A DNA stretch of 64,000 bases from Pseudomonas wuhanensis (GTDB taxonomy: Bacteria > Pseudomonadota > Gammaproteobacteria > Pseudomonadales > Pseudomonadaceae): NCBI RefSeq assembly GCF_030687395.1, contig NZ_CP117430.1:5022001-5086000 (forward strand), in the 5' to 3' direction. The notes below the pieces were generated by a model. It had not been told where the DNA came from. It saw only the letters and a program-made list of their open reading frames with translations, and did no database searches. The position numbers and the translations under genes were made by a program. The stretch's first letter is position 1. Each line of letters opens with the position of its first letter. Below are positions 33,203 through 42,878 of this stretch, one piece after another.

Positions 33203-34066
33203 TCAAGCAGTTTTACGGAAGACGAACACCAGACCAATGATGATCAGCAGCATGCCGAGCATGCTCAATGCCGCCAGGCGGTTGCCAAAAATCAGGTAGT
33301 CCATCACCGCCGTCACCGCTGGCACCAGATAGAACAGACTGGTGACATTCACCAGATTGCCCCGGGCGATCAGTCGATACAGCAGCAGCGTCGCCAGCAC
33401 TGATACCACCAACCCCATCCACAACACCGGCACGATGAACCCTGTGCTGTGTTCAACGTGAAAGGGCTGGAACGGTACGAAGATCCCGCAGAGCAACAGC
33501 CCCGCGAGGTACTGCACCGGCAGCGTGCCGAGGGGATTGTCGGTAATACGCTTCTGCATGATCGAGCCGAAGGTCATGCTCGCCAGCGCCAACAGACCGA
33601 AGAGCATTCCGGCCAACGACATACCGGCCAAACCGATGCCTTGGTAAACCACCATGATCAAACCGGCCAAACCTAGCGCCAGACCGAACATCCGGCTTAT
33701 TGATCGGTGCCGCTCCATGATCACTACGGTGAGAATCGGTTGAACGCCCATGATGGTTGCCATCATTCCCGGCGTGACATTCAGGTTGAGGGCCAGCAGA
33801 TAGAAAATCTGATAAGCCCCCAGCAACACCACGCCCGTGGCCATCGCATACAACATCGGCTTGCCGCCCTTGGGCAGTTTCAGCTTGAGCAACGGCATCA
33901 ACAGCACCAGCCCGCACAAGGCGATGGCGAAACGAACCAGCAAAAAGGCAAAGGGAGACGCGTGGGCCAGGCCCCATTTAGAGAAGATCGCCCCGCTGCT
34001 CCACAGCAAAACGAACAGGCTCGTGGACGCCGCCGCGAGCGCGGATTTTTTCGAAAGGACAAACAT
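33203..34066 (-). CDS. EamA/DMT-family transporter
   Basis: A 287-residue protein with ten predicted membrane helices and two EamA domains: FVLLWSSGAIFSKWGLAHAS near the start, QIFYLLALNLNVTPGMMATIMGVQPILT in the first half, VLATLLLYRLIARGNLVNVTSLFYLVPAVTAVMDYLIF in the second. ATG 34066 follows AGGTGG; GTG 34075 is less likely. It converges with the other EamA gene but the two are not close copies. Substrate unknown. Confidence 0.88.
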   Translation of the reverse strand: MFVLSKKSALAAASTSLFVLLWSSGAIFSKWGLAHASPFAFLLVRFAIALCGLVLLMPLLKLKLPKGGKPMLYAMATGVVLLGAYQIFYLLALNLNVTPGMMATIMGVQPILTVVIMERHRSISRMFGLALGLAGLIMVVYQGIGLAGMSLAGMLFGLLALASMTFGSIMQKRITDNPLGTLPVQYLAGLLLCGIFVPFQPFHVEHSTGFIVPVLWMGLVVSVLATLLLYRLIARGNLVNVTSLFYLVPAVTAVMDYLIFGNRLAALSMLGMLLIIIGLVFVFRKTA

Positions 34067-34440
34067 GAATACCACCTGTAGTCAGGCAAAAAGCCAACTC
34101 AGCCGAAGCTGAAATTCAGTAGTTTTTTCAGGCGCTTTTCAGATGGGCACGGGAACAGCAGAAAAAAGCTGATCAGCCCGAAAAGCCAACGCCTGGCGGT
34201 GATACGACTGCGCACACCGGCGTGCTACTGACAGGTGGGGGGTAATGACTGATCTGCGCAGGCTGCTGATTCCCGCACGGCACGACGCCAGCGTTGACCG
34301 CTGAATCGACTACCGCATTGATGGGGGAAGCTGGCATGGGCTGATCTTTTTTGATGGGTGAAAGGGTGGTTCAGGAAACCACCGAGGGCCGACTATAACC
34401 AGCGTGTGACATGTATTGCAATGACTTGGACAAAGGGCCA
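34067..34440. other. Gene-free stretch upstream of EamA gene
   Basis: About 370 bp with no convincing open frame on either strand. It contains a seven-bp hairpin GGTGGTT/AACCACC near 34363-34382 without a T-run, and AT-richer patches near 34110-34180. No known riboswitch was recognised. It may hold the promoter and leader of the EamA gene at 34066. Confidence 0.4.
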
Positions 34441-34580
34441 GTAGCAGCTGTCGAGCTCCCGCGAGGCTGCGTTCGGCTGCGAAGCAGTCGTCAATCCGAT
34501 CACCTTGATTTACCTGAAAAACCGCATTGGCTGATTTACGACTGCTTCGCAGCCGAACGCAGGCTTCGCCAGCTGCTACA
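34441..34580. repeat. GTAGCAGCTG-family inverted repeat
   Basis: GTAGCAGCTG with GGCTGCGTTCGGCTGCGAAGC (21 bases in the source; core TTCGGCTGCGAAGCAGTCG) at the left, and CGACTGCTTCGCAGCCGAAC with CAGCTGCTAC at the right, inverse complements. A third intergenic repeat family. Confidence 0.7.
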
Positions 34581-34633
34581 GATCGCATTACGGCTTAACT
34601 GACTGGGGATGGCTTTTTGTGCAGAAACCGGTC

Positions 34634-35572
34634 TCAACCAAACAGCCAATACCCCAACAACGTCAACACCACCACCGCCAGCACCGGTCGCAATACGCGG
34701 TAAGCCTTGGGGTTACGACGCTTCCACTGTTTGACCATACCGCTGAATTTGTCGCTGAAGTTCTTGCTCCAGGCATAGGCCTGATTGATCCCGCCAACGC
34801 GTTCATCGTCAAGGTTCTGGGGTGCAGTGGCGCGCCCCAGCAAGCCGCTGATCCAGCGGTTGATACGGGTCATGAGGCGGTTGCTCATCGGTCGCTCGAT
34901 GTCGCAAAACAGGATGACCCGGGTTTGCTCGGTTTCGTTCTTGACCCAGTGCACGTAGGTTTCATCGAACATCACGTCTTCCCCATCACGCCAGGCATAA
35001 ACCTGACCATCGACGAAGATGCGGCAATGATCGGAATTCGGTGTCGACAGACCCAAGTGATAACGCAAAGAACCGGCGAACGGGTCGCGATGCGGGTTGA
35101 GGTGACTGCCACCGGGTAGCAGCGCAAACATGGCGCCTTTGATGTTGGGAATACTGCTGACCAACGCCACGGTTTTCGGGCACAAGGTTTCGGCCGACGG
35201 CAGGGGTTTGTCATACCACTTGAGGTAGAAACGCTTCCAGCCCTTCTTGAAGAATGAACCGAAACCGGCGTCGTTGTTCCTTTCGGCGGCGCGAATATAG
35301 CCCTCGTCGAACAAGTGCATGGCTTCATCGCGGATAACTTCCCAGTTGTCCCTGAGCACATCCAGTTCGGGGAACTTGCTGCGGTCCAGGTAGGGCTTGG
35401 ATGGCACGCTGGAGAACAGGTACATCAGGGCGTTATAGGGTGCAAACAGGGCCGAGTGATTGACGAACTGACGCAGAACCGGCAAACGCGCCTTGCCACG
35501 CAAGTGCACATAGAGTGTGCTGCCGAGGAACAGCAACAACACCGACGCCTTCGCGACAAAGGGAAAGTTCAT
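34634..35572 (-). CDS. lpxO: Lipid A 2-hydroxylase, aspartyl/asparaginyl beta-hydroxylase family
   Basis: Fe(II)/2-oxoglutarate oxygenase that adds a 2-hydroxyl to a secondary acyl chain of lipid A at the inner membrane. The 312-residue protein has an N-terminal membrane anchor (VLLLFLGSTLYVHL) and a C-terminal one (VLAVVVLTLLGYWLFG). Iron ligands are His161 and Asp163 in HLNPHRDPFAGSLRYHLGL and His208 in MFDETYVHWVKNETEQTRV, with Arg218 as the 2-oxoglutarate anchor. Length and motifs fit LpxO. With EptA at 59 kb it is one of two lipid A modification genes here. Confidence 0.92.
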   Translation of the reverse strand: MNFPFVAKASVLLLFLGSTLYVHLRGKARLPVLRQFVNHSALFAPYNALMYLFSSVPSKPYLDRSKFPELDVLRDNWEVIRDEAMHLFDEGYIRAAERNNDAGFGSFFKKGWKRFYLKWYDKPLPSAETLCPKTVALVSSIPNIKGAMFALLPGGSHLNPHRDPFAGSLRYHLGLSTPNSDHCRIFVDGQVYAWRDGEDVMFDETYVHWVKNETEQTRVILFCDIERPMSNRLMTRINRWISGLLGRATAPQNLDDERVGGINQAYAWSKNFSDKFSGMVKQWKRRNPKAYRVLRPVLAVVVLTLLGYWLFG

Positions 35573-35683
35573 CTACAACTCCTTGATAGTAGGTAACTTT
35601 GCACAACGCCATTTACCCGACGTGGCAGTCGGCCATGATAAACACTACCGGCCTCGGGAAAAACCCGCATAACGCAACATTCA

Positions 35684-35718
35684 GTGTTAAGGATTACGCA
35701 ATAAACACTTATTAACAC
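35684..35718. promoter_or_regulatory. Dyad GTGTTAA...TTAACAC upstream of lpxO
   Basis: GTGTTAA (35684-35690) and TTAACAC (35712-35718) form a seven-bp inverted repeat with a 21-bp AT-rich spacer, about 110-145 bp before the lpxO start. May be an operator or promoter region; regulator unknown. Confidence 0.3.
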
Positions 35719-35780
35719 AGGGTTCCTGAATGGGGGCTGACCCGAATCAACCCCTATGATAAGGAGGCTTGCCCCAATTC

Positions 35781-35873
35781 CTGTGGGAGCGTGGCTTGCC
35801 CGCGAAGAACGATGACGCGTAATACCTGACAAACCGCGGTGCATTCTTCGCGGGCAAGCCACGCTCCCACAGG
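35781..35873. repeat. REPIN (CACGC variant)
   Basis: CTGTGGGAGCGTGGCTTGCC and its inverse, with a centre whose complement (TGCACCGCGGTTTGTCAGGT) resembles the centre of the copies at 12.3 and 14.1 kb. The rest of the 376-bp lpxO-cysK gap holds only the dyad listed separately. Confidence 0.8.
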
Positions 35874-35948
35874 ATTTTCGTCGTTCACATTTCTTGACTT
35901 ACCGGCACTGGGACTTGCTCCCGTTCGCCTGCAAAGCAATCGTAAATG

Positions 35949-36923
35949 TTATTGCTGATTCTCCTGTTCGGTAAACAGATCACTGAACAGCATGCTCGAC
36001 AGGTAGCGTTCGCCAGAGTCGGGCAGGATCACCACGATGGTCTTGCCCTGCATTTCCGGGGTTTCGGCCAGCCGCACAGCCACTGCCATGGCAGCGCCGC
36101 ATGAGATACCGCTCAAAATCCCTTCTTCCTGCATCAGCCGCAGGGCCATCGCCTTGGACTCATCGTCGCTGACCAGCTCCACCCGATCGACCATCGACAG
36201 ATCCAGGTTCTTCGGCACAAAACCAGCGCCGATGCCCTGGATTTTATGAGGGCTCGGCTTGATCTCTTCCCCGGCCATCGCCTGGGTGATCACAGGAGAT
36301 ACCAGCGGCTCCACCGCCACCGAGATAATCGGCTTGCCCTGGGTATTCTTGATATACCGCGAAACCCCGGTAATGGTTCCACCCGTTCCGACGCCCGCTA
36401 CCAGCACATCAACCGCGCCGTCGGTGTCGTTCCAGATCTCCGGCCCGGTGGTTTTTTCGTGGATGGCCGGGTTGGCCGGGTTTTCGAACTGCGCCGGCAT
36501 GAAGTAGGTGGATGGATCACTGGCGAGGATTTCGGCGGCCTTCTCGATCGCGCCTTTCATGCCTTTGGCCGGTTCCGTCAACACCAGTTCGGCACCAAGG
36601 GCTTTGAGCACCTTGCGTCGTTCGATGCTCATGGACGCCGGCATGGTCAATACCAGTCGATAACCGCGGGCGGCGGCAACGAACGCCAGGCCGATGCCGG
36701 TATTGCCCGAAGTCGGTTCGATGATGGTCATGCCGGGCTTGAGTTTACCGCTGCTTTCGGCCTCCCAGATCATGTTCGCGCCGATCCGGCACTTGACCGA
36801 ATAACCGGGGTTGCGCCCTTCGATCTTGGCCAGGATGGTGACACCGCGCGGGGCGATACGGTTGATCTGCACCAGCGGCGTATTGCCAATGGAATGGGCG
36901 TTGTCAGCATAAATACGGCTCAT
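35949..36923 (-). CDS. cysK: O-acetylserine (thiol) lyase A / cysteine synthase A
   Basis: PLP enzyme making cysteine from O-acetylserine and sulfide. The 324-residue protein shows the PLP-binding Lys44 in [13 protein letters not shown], the substrate loop [13 protein letters not shown], the phosphate-cup [15 protein letters not shown], and [16 protein letters not shown] with the Ser that contacts the pyridine nitrogen. It ends in the C-terminal region [11 protein letters not shown]. Start ATG 36923. Divergent from the DUF748 gene. Confidence 0.94.
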   Translation of the reverse strand: MSRIYADNAHSIGNTPLVQINRIAPRGVTILAKIEGRNPGYSVKCRIGANMIWEAESSGKLKPGMTIIEPTSGNTGIGLAFVAAARGYRLVLTMPASMSIERRKVLKALGAELVLTEPAKGMKGAIEKAAEILASDPSTYFMPAQFENPANPAIHEKTTGPEIWNDTDGAVDVLVAGVGTGGTITGVSRYIKNTQGKPIISVAVEPLVSPVITQAMAGEEIKPSPHKIQGIGAGFVPKNLDLSMVDRVELVSDDESKAMALRLMQEEGILSGISCGAAMAVAVRLAETPEMQGKTIVVILPDSGERYLSSMLFSDLFTEQENQQ

Positions 36924-37049
36924 GGCTGGGTCCTTATACAGCGTTGAATTAACTGTCCAAGGTATGCCTGTTACCCGTGGTCGTCCAGTCAGTCGAACGT
37001 CCGCTTACCCCCGCAGTCAATCGCTTTATACCGCCAGAGATTTGCTGCC

Positions 37050-38126
37050 ATGAAGCGTCGATACAGTTGGCCCCTGTGGACCCTCGCCGGCATCGTTCTG
37101 CTGCTGGTTGCCCTGCACATTGCCCTGCCCTACGTGGTGCGCGATTACCTCAACGAAAGATTGGCGAACATGGGTGACTACCGCGGGCAGATTACCGACG
37201 TAGACCTGGCCCTGTGGCGCGGCGCCTACAAAATCAATGGACTGAAAATCGTCAAGGTCAATGGCAAGGTTCCCGTGCCTTTCGTCAACGCGCCATTAAT
37301 TGACCTCTCCGTCAGCTGGCACTCGCTCTGGTACGACCATGCCGTGGTGGGCGAGGCCCAGTTCGACAAACCCGAGGTGAACTTCGTCGACGGCGGTGCC
37401 AACAAAAAAAACTCCCAGACCGGTCAGGGCACCGACTGGCGGGCACAATTGGAAAAACTGCTGCCGATCACCCTGAATGAAGTTCGGATCAACGATGGCC
37501 GGATCACCTTTCGAAACTTCAATTCAAAACCGCCCGTAAACATGAATGCCACCCAGGTCAATGCGAGCATTTACAACCTGACCAATGTGGTCGACACCGA
37601 AGGGAAACGCGACGCCCGATTCGATGGCAAGGCACTGCTACTGGGACATGCTCCGCTGGAAACAACGGCAACCTTCGATCCGCTGAGCGACTTTCAGAGT
37701 TTCGAATTCCGCCTGCGCGCCAAGAACCTGGAACTCAAACGCCTGAACGACTTCGCCGCGGCCTACGGCAAATTCGACTTCAACGCCGGCCACGGTGATC
37801 TGGTCATCGAAGCCGAAGCCAACAAGGGGCAACTCACCGGCTACATCAAACCGCTATTGCGCGACGTCGATGTGTTCAATTGGCAACAGGACGTGGAAAA
37901 CAAAAACAAAGGGATTTTCCGTTCCATCTGGGAAGCGCTCGTCGGCGGCACCGAGAACGTGCTGAAGAATCAGCCAAAAAACCAGTTCGCCACGCGGGTT
38001 CAGCTCAGGGGCAACGTGCATCAGCGGGATATCAGCGCATTCGAGGCGTTTTTGCAGATTTTGCGTAATGGTTTTATCGAGGCCTTCAATGCCCAGTACG
38101 AACGGCCCAAGCCGGATACGGACTGA
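37050..38126 (+). CDS. DUF748 (AsmA-like) envelope protein
   Basis: A 358-residue protein with one N-terminal membrane anchor (LWTLAGIVLLLVALHIALPYVV) followed by a periplasmic beta-rich region. Landmarks are LNERLANMGDYRGQITDVDLALWRGAYKI in pieces, LPITLNEVRINDGRITFRNF and FDPLSDFQSFEFRLRAKNLEL. DUF748 belongs to the AsmA/TamB-like group of bridge-like proteins that may move lipids between membranes. Roughly 70 % of the length resembles one repeat-groove module. Divergent from cysK, tandem with the MoxR gene. Confidence 0.85.
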   Translation: MKRRYSWPLWTLAGIVLLLVALHIALPYVVRDYLNERLANMGDYRGQITDVDLALWRGAYKINGLKIVKVNGKVPVPFVNAPLIDLSVSWHSLWYDHAVVGEAQFDKPEVNFVDGGANKKNSQTGQGTDWRAQLEKLLPITLNEVRINDGRITFRNFNSKPPVNMNATQVNASIYNLTNVVDTEGKRDARFDGKALLLGHAPLETTATFDPLSDFQSFEFRLRAKNLELKRLNDFAAAYGKFDFNAGHGDLVIEAEANKGQLTGYIKPLLRDVDVFNWQQDVENKNKGIFRSIWEALVGGTENVLKNQPKNQFATRVQLRGNVHQRDISAFEAFLQILRNGFIEAFNAQYERPKPDTD

Positions 38127-38171
38127 GTCAAGATGTGACGCCCCATTCAGAGACTGAATAAGCCGTCTGCG

Positions 38172-38201
38172 TTCACAGTCGACCGGGCAGCGCGTTATAG
38201 T
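38172..38201 (+). promoter_or_regulatory. Candidate promoter of the MoxR/vWA operon
   Basis: TTCACA (38172-38177) and TATAGT (38196-38201) with an 18-bp spacer, about 70 bp before the MoxR start. Confidence 0.4.
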
Positions 38202-38269
38202 CGGGTACTACAATTATTGCGCCCCGCCCTGCCTCGTTCAGGTCGGCGTTACCGTTCGAGGATTAGCAG

Positions 38270-39115
38270 ATGAAGTTCGAAGGCACCCAGGCCTACGTCG
38301 CCACCGATGACCTGAAGCTGGCGGTCAACGCCGCCATCACTCTGGAACGGCCACTGCTGGTCAAGGGCGAGCCAGGCACCGGCAAGACCATGCTCGCCGA
38401 GCAACTGGCCGAGTCCTTCGGCGCCAAGTTGATTACCTGGCACATCAAGTCCACCACCAAGGCGCATCAAGGTTTGTACGAGTACGACGCGGTCAGTCGC
38501 CTGCGGGACTCGCAGTTGGGTACGGAGAAGGTCCACGACGTTCGCAACTACCTGAAAAAGGGCAAGCTCTGGGAAGCGTTCGAGTCCGAAGAGCGGGTGA
38601 TTCTGCTGATCGACGAAATCGACAAGGCCGACATCGAGTTCCCTAACGACCTGCTACAAGAACTCGACAAGATGGAGTTCTACGTTTACGAGATCGACGA
38701 GACCATCAAGGCTAAAAAGCGTCCGATCATCATCATTACCTCCAACAACGAGAAAGAGCTGCCGGATGCCTTCCTGCGCCGCTGCTTCTTCCACTACATC
38801 GCCTTCCCGGATCGCGTCACGATGCAACGGATCGTCGACGTGCATTATCCGAACATCAAGAAAGACCTGGTCAGCGAAGCGCTGGACGTGTTCTTCGACG
38901 TGCGCAAGGTGCCGGGCCTGAAGAAGAAGCCCTCGACCTCCGAACTGGTGGACTGGCTGAAACTGTTGATGGCCGACAACATCGGCGAAGCAGTACTGCG
39001 CGAGCGCGATCCGACCAAGGCCATTCCGCCACTGGCAGGTGCGTTGGTGAAGAATGAACAAGACGTGCAATTGCTCGAGCGTCTGGCGTTCATGAGCCGT
39101 CGCGGTACTCGCTAA
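38270..39115 (+). CDS. MoxR-family AAA+ ATPase
   Basis: A 281-residue AAA+ chaperone-like ATPase. Walker A is VKGEPGTGKTMLAEQLA (33-40 core), Walker B VILLIDEIDKADIEFPNDLL, sensor-1 IIITSNNEKELPDAFLRRC, with the arginine finger region FLRRCFFHYIAFPD. MoxR ATPases work with vWA-domain partners to insert metals or remodel complexes. Here the partner gene follows after 15 bp. The client is unknown. Confidence 0.92.
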   Translation: MKFEGTQAYVATDDLKLAVNAAITLERPLLVKGEPGTGKTMLAEQLAESFGAKLITWHIKSTTKAHQGLYEYDAVSRLRDSQLGTEKVHDVRNYLKKGKLWEAFESEERVILLIDEIDKADIEFPNDLLQELDKMEFYVYEIDETIKAKKRPIIIITSNNEKELPDAFLRRCFFHYIAFPDRVTMQRIVDVHYPNIKKDLVSEALDVFFDVRKVPGLKKKPSTSELVDWLKLLMADNIGEAVLRERDPTKAIPPLAGALVKNEQDVQLLERLAFMSRRGTR

Positions 39116-39130
39116 CAAAGGGCAATCGCC

Positions 39131-40309
39131 ATGCTGCTCAACCTGTTCAATGAAATGCGCGCCGCCAAGGTGCCGGTCTCGGTGCGGGAACTGCTGGACC
39201 TGATCAACGCGCTGAAACAGCGCGTGACCTTCGCCGACATGGACGAGTTCTATTACTTGTCACGGGCGATTCTGGTGAAGGACGAAAAGCATTTCGACAA
39301 GTTCGACCGGGCGTTCGGTGCCTACTTCAATGGGCTGGAAAAGCTCGACGATCACCTCCAGGCGTTGATTCCGGAAGACTGGCTGCGCAAGGAATTCGAG
39401 CGTTCCCTGACCGATGAAGAGCGGGCCGCGATCCAGTCCCTCGGCGGCCTGGACAAGCTGATCGAAGAGTTCAAGAAGCGCCTGGAAGAACAGAAAGAAC
39501 GCCATGCCGGTGGCAACAAATGGATCGGCACCGGCGGCACCAGCCCGTTCGGCTCCGGTGGCTTCAACCCGGAAGGCATTCGGGTCGGCGATGCCGGCAA
39601 GCGTCAGGGCAAAGCGGTGAAAGTCTGGGATCAGCGCGAATACAAGAACCTCGACGATTCGGTAGAACTGGGCACGCGCAACATCAAGGTCGCCCTGCGT
39701 CGCTTGCGTAAATTTGCCCGTCAGGGCGCAGCGGAAGAACTGGACATCGATGGCACCATCGACCATACCGCGCGCGATGCCGGGTTACTGAACATCCAGA
39801 TGCGTCCGGAGCGCCGCAACACCGTCAAGTTGCTGCTGCTGTTCGACATCGGCGGTTCGATGGACGCCCACGTGAAGATCTGCGAAGAGCTGTTCTCGGC
39901 CTGCAAGACCGAGTTCAAACATCTGGAGTACTTCTACTTCCACAACTTCATTTATGAATCGGTGTGGAAGAACAACATGCGCCGTACCTCCGAGCGCACC
40001 GCCACCCAGGACCTGCTGCACAAGTACGGCGCTGACTACAAAGTGATCTTCATCGGCGACGCCGCCATGGCGCCCTATGAAATCACCCAGGCCGGTGGCA
40101 GCGTCGAACACTGGAACGAAGAAGCCGGTTACGTGTGGATGCAGCGCTTCAAGGAAAAGTACAAGAAGCTCATCTGGATCAACCCGTACCCGAAAGACAC
40201 CTGGGGCTATACCTCATCGACCAATATCGTGCGGGATTTGATTGATGATCAGATGTATCCGCTGACGTTGCGGGGGTTGGAGGAAGGGATGCGGTTTTTG
40301 TCCAAATAA
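39131..40309 (+). CDS. CoxE-like vWA domain protein, MoxR partner
   Basis: A 392-residue protein with an N-terminal helical region, a Gly-rich linker (GTGGTSPFGSGGFNPEG, about 133-149) and a C-terminal von Willebrand A domain. The metal-ion site normally reads DxSxS; here it is LLLFDIGGSMDAH, so the first Ser is Gly241 while Asp239 and Ser243 remain. Further landmarks: FYFHNFIYESVW and VIFIGDAAMAPYEI. The family (COG3552-like) pairs with MoxR ATPases, as the 15-bp spacing here suggests. Confidence 0.88.
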   Translation: MLLNLFNEMRAAKVPVSVRELLDLINALKQRVTFADMDEFYYLSRAILVKDEKHFDKFDRAFGAYFNGLEKLDDHLQALIPEDWLRKEFERSLTDEERAAIQSLGGLDKLIEEFKKRLEEQKERHAGGNKWIGTGGTSPFGSGGFNPEGIRVGDAGKRQGKAVKVWDQREYKNLDDSVELGTRNIKVALRRLRKFARQGAAEELDIDGTIDHTARDAGLLNIQMRPERRNTVKLLLLFDIGGSMDAHVKICEELFSACKTEFKHLEYFYFHNFIYESVWKNNMRRTSERTATQDLLHKYGADYKVIFIGDAAMAPYEITQAGGSVEHWNEEAGYVWMQRFKEKYKKLIWINPYPKDTWGYTSSTNIVRDLIDDQMYPLTLRGLEEGMRFLSK

Positions 40310-40332
40310 TCTCTGTTGTCTGGACTGACGCC

Positions 40333-40421
40333 ATCGCGGGCAAGCCCGCTCCCACAAGGATTAGCATTGTTCACACATTTGTGAGCACCACGTACCCTGT
40401 GAGAGCGGGCTTGCCCGCGAG
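40333..40421. repeat. REP pair
   Basis: ATCGCGGGCAAGCCCGCTCC and GAGCGGGCTTGCCCGCGAGC in inverse orientation between convergent vWA and pxpC genes. Confidence 0.8.
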
Positions 40422-40424
40422 CTT

Positions 40425-41351
40425 TTAGCGGCCTGAAAACCGCCGCAAATACTCGACATGTTCGCGATGCGCCACATCCTGCACCACCGGCTTCAACCGC
40501 ACCTTAGCCCCCGGCAAACACTGCGCCAACCGCGCCAATGCCAACGGCGTCAACGCCCCCAGTCGCGGATAACCGCCTATGGTCTGCCGATCATTGAGCA
40601 GCACAATCGGCTGCCCGTCCGGTGGCACCTGAACCGCGCCCAGCGGGATGCCTTCGGAAATCATCGGCTTGCCCTGATACTGCAACGCCGTTCCCAACAG
40701 GCGAATGCCCATGCGGTCAGCGCGGCTGTCGAGGGTCCAGGTGCTGTTGAACGCGTCGAACAAACTCTGTCCACTGAACTCGCCAATCTGTGCACCTAGC
40801 ACCAGCTCCAGCGGCGCATTGAGTTTGAAATCCGGCACTTGTTCAGGCGCCAACTCCCGCAGCAGTAGCAACGAGCTCCCCGAGTAGCTCAACTGCGCAT
40901 CTTTGGCCAACGCCCGACCCATGCCATCCAGCCCACCGAGTTCCTCACGGACCACCGTTGCGCTACTGCCCAACACCTTTGGCGCATCAAATCCGCCCGG
41001 GACCGCCAAATAAGCCCGAGCGCCAAGCAGCGGCTGAGTGAATTGCAATTGCTGACCTTTGTTTAGCCTGAAACTGCGCCACGGTGCCAATGCCTCGCCA
41101 TCCACCTGCGCCCCCAGATCTGCCCCGGCCAACGCCAGCACGCAATCTTCCTGGGCAATGACCGTAAACCCGCCGAGGGTGATTTCGACCACCGATGCAT
41201 CCAGCCCATTGCCCAGCAGCCAATTGGCCCACGACATCGATCGCCAATCCGCCGCGCCGCCCTGGGTCACGCCCAGATGCCGCACGCCAAACCGCCCGGC
41301 GTCCTGCAACAGGCACAGCGGTGTACTTGCTGCAATCGTCAGTCGGCTCAT
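40425..41351 (-). CDS. pxpC: 5-oxoprolinase subunit C (KipA-type)
   Basis: Component of the ATP-dependent 5-oxoprolinase PxpABC that opens toxic 5-oxoproline (pyroglutamate) to glutamate. The 308-residue protein has the KipA/AHS2 landmarks QDAGRFGVRHLGVTQGGAAD, NWLLGNGLDASVVEITLGGF and DRMGIRLLGTALQYQ, and IVLLNDRQTIGGYPRLG at the active-site region. The ATG overlaps the stop of pxpB by four bases. Confidence 0.92.
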   Translation of the reverse strand: MSRLTIAASTPLCLLQDAGRFGVRHLGVTQGGAADWRSMSWANWLLGNGLDASVVEITLGGFTVIAQEDCVLALAGADLGAQVDGEALAPWRSFRLNKGQQLQFTQPLLGARAYLAVPGGFDAPKVLGSSATVVREELGGLDGMGRALAKDAQLSYSGSSLLLLRELAPEQVPDFKLNAPLELVLGAQIGEFSGQSLFDAFNSTWTLDSRADRMGIRLLGTALQYQGKPMISEGIPLGAVQVPPDGQPIVLLNDRQTIGGYPRLGALTPLALARLAQCLPGAKVRLKPVVQDVAHREHVEYLRRFSGR

Positions 41352-42052
41352 GCCAGGGCCTCCAACGGCGTGTCATCACCGCCCAGATTGATGAACTCGG
41401 CATGGCTGATCGCTTCGAAGCGCACGGTGTCGCCTGGTTGCATCAGGCTGTAGCCGTCGCGCTCGCGGTCGAACAATTTGGCCGGGGTACGGCCGATCAG
41501 GTTCCAGCCGCCGGGGGACACCACCGGATAGGCCGCGGTCTGGCGTTCGGCGATGCCGACACTGCCGGCCGCCACTTTTTTGCGCGGAGTATTCAGACGC
41601 GGTGCAGCCAATATTTCGTCCACCAATCCCATGAAAGCGAACCCCGGTGCGAAGCCCAATGCGAACACCTGATACTCGTGTTCGCTGTGGCAGCGGATCA
41701 CCTCTTCCACCGTTAATCCGCTGCGCTGAGACAGTAACGTCAGTTCCGGGCCGACACTCAGGTCATACCAGACCGGCAACACATGGCATTTACCGCTGGC
41801 CCGAGCGTTGGGCGACAGATCGATCAAGGCTTCAGCGATCAATTCCCGCGCCTGGGCCGGATTCAGTGCCAGCAAATCATAATGCACCATCAACGTCGTG
41901 TAAGACGGCACCAGATCGATCAAATGGCGGGCGAACGCTGCTCGCAGACGCTCGCTGGCCGCGAGCATCCAGGGCATGTTGGCCTCGCTGATTTCATCGA
42001 ACAGACGCACCATCAGGCAATCCAGCGCCACCACTTCTACCCGTGGGTTCAT
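41348..42052 (-). CDS. pxpB: 5-oxoprolinase subunit B (KipI-type)
   Basis: Second subunit of PxpABC, homologous to KipI/AHS1. The 234-residue product includes [32 protein letters not shown] and the signature [23 protein letters not shown] followed by [29 protein letters not shown] 42052 overlaps the pxpA stop; the frame upstream to 42130 lies inside pxpA and is not used. Confidence 0.92.
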   Translation of the reverse strand: MNPRVEVVALDCLMVRLFDEISEANMPWMLAASERLRAAFARHLIDLVPSYTTLMVHYDLLALNPAQARELIAEALIDLSPNARASGKCHVLPVWYDLSVGPELTLLSQRSGLTVEEVIRCHSEHEYQVFALGFAPGFAFMGLVDEILAAPRLNTPRKKVAAGSVGIAERQTAAYPVVSPGGWNLIGRTPAKLFDRERDGYSLMQPGDTVRFEAISHAEFINLGGDDTPLEALA

Positions 42053-42801
42053 GATGCGCTCTGCTGATTCAAGGCTTCGCGAATGCGCTGCACGGCAGCC
42101 ACCGAACTGGCGTTGTCGCCGTGTACGCAAAGGGTGTTGGCCTGCAAATGCAAGGCACTGCCATCGCTGGCCGTAAGATTGTCACCGCGGGCAATGATCA
42201 ATGCCTGTTCGATGATTTTCTCGGGGTCGTGATGCACGGCGCCCGGCAGTTGCCGCGAGACTAGCCTGCCTGCGCTGTCGTAAGCGCGATCGGCGAAGGC
42301 TTCGAACCACAACGTCACGCCATATTCATCGCCGAGTTGCTGCGCGGCGCTGTTGTCGCGGGTCGCCATCAGCATCAACGGCAATGTCCGGTCGTAGGCT
42401 GCCACGGCCTGAATCACCGCGCGCAGTTGCGCCGGGTTGGCCATCATGTCGTTGTACATCGCGCCGTGGGGTTTGACGTAACTCACCCGCCCACCCTGCG
42501 CCCGGCAGATGCCGTCAAGGGCGCCGATCTGGTAATGCAACAGGTCCTGCAGTTCCTGGGCGGTATAAGCCATGGATCGGCGACCGAACCCCACCAGATC
42601 CTGATAGGCCGGGTGCGCGCCAATCTGCACGCCGTGGCTCAGGGCCAGGCTGACGGTCTTGCGCATGATGCTCGGGTCGCCGGCATGGAAGCCACAGGCG
42701 ATGTTGGCGCAGTCGATGAAGGGCATGACCTCGGCGTCCAGACCCATGGTCCAGTTACCGAAACTCTCGCCGATGTCGCAGTTCAATAGCAGGCGGTTCA
42801 C
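42049..42801 (-). CDS. pxpA: 5-oxoprolinase subunit A (LamB/YcsF family)
   Basis: First gene of the pxpABC operon. The 250-residue LamB/YcsF protein begins [17 protein letters not shown] and has [48 protein letters not shown] and the C-terminal [10 protein letters not shown], all conserved with PxpA. I chose GTG 42801 because AGGAG lies eight bases upstream; GTG 42810 is too close to that site. All three subunit genes overlap, as expected for a stoichiometric complex. Confidence 0.92.
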   Translation of the reverse strand: MNRLLLNCDIGESFGNWTMGLDAEVMPFIDCANIACGFHAGDPSIMRKTVSLALSHGVQIGAHPAYQDLVGFGRRSMAYTAQELQDLLHYQIGALDGICRAQGGRVSYVKPHGAMYNDMMANPAQLRAVIQAVAAYDRTLPLMLMATRDNSAAQQLGDEYGVTLWFEAFADRAYDSAGRLVSRQLPGAVHHDPEKIIEQALIIARGDNLTASDGSALHLQANTLCVHGDNASSVAAVQRIREALNQQSAS

Positions 42802-42878
42802 GGTGAACACTCCTGTAGGCTTTTATCTTCTTAACTGAAGGACATTGCCCCTCAGATTATCAGTTAGCGGATGTTCGG

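Noticed and set aside
36924..37049. CysB operator upstream of cysK
   Set aside because: No clear CysB consensus or promoter could be read.
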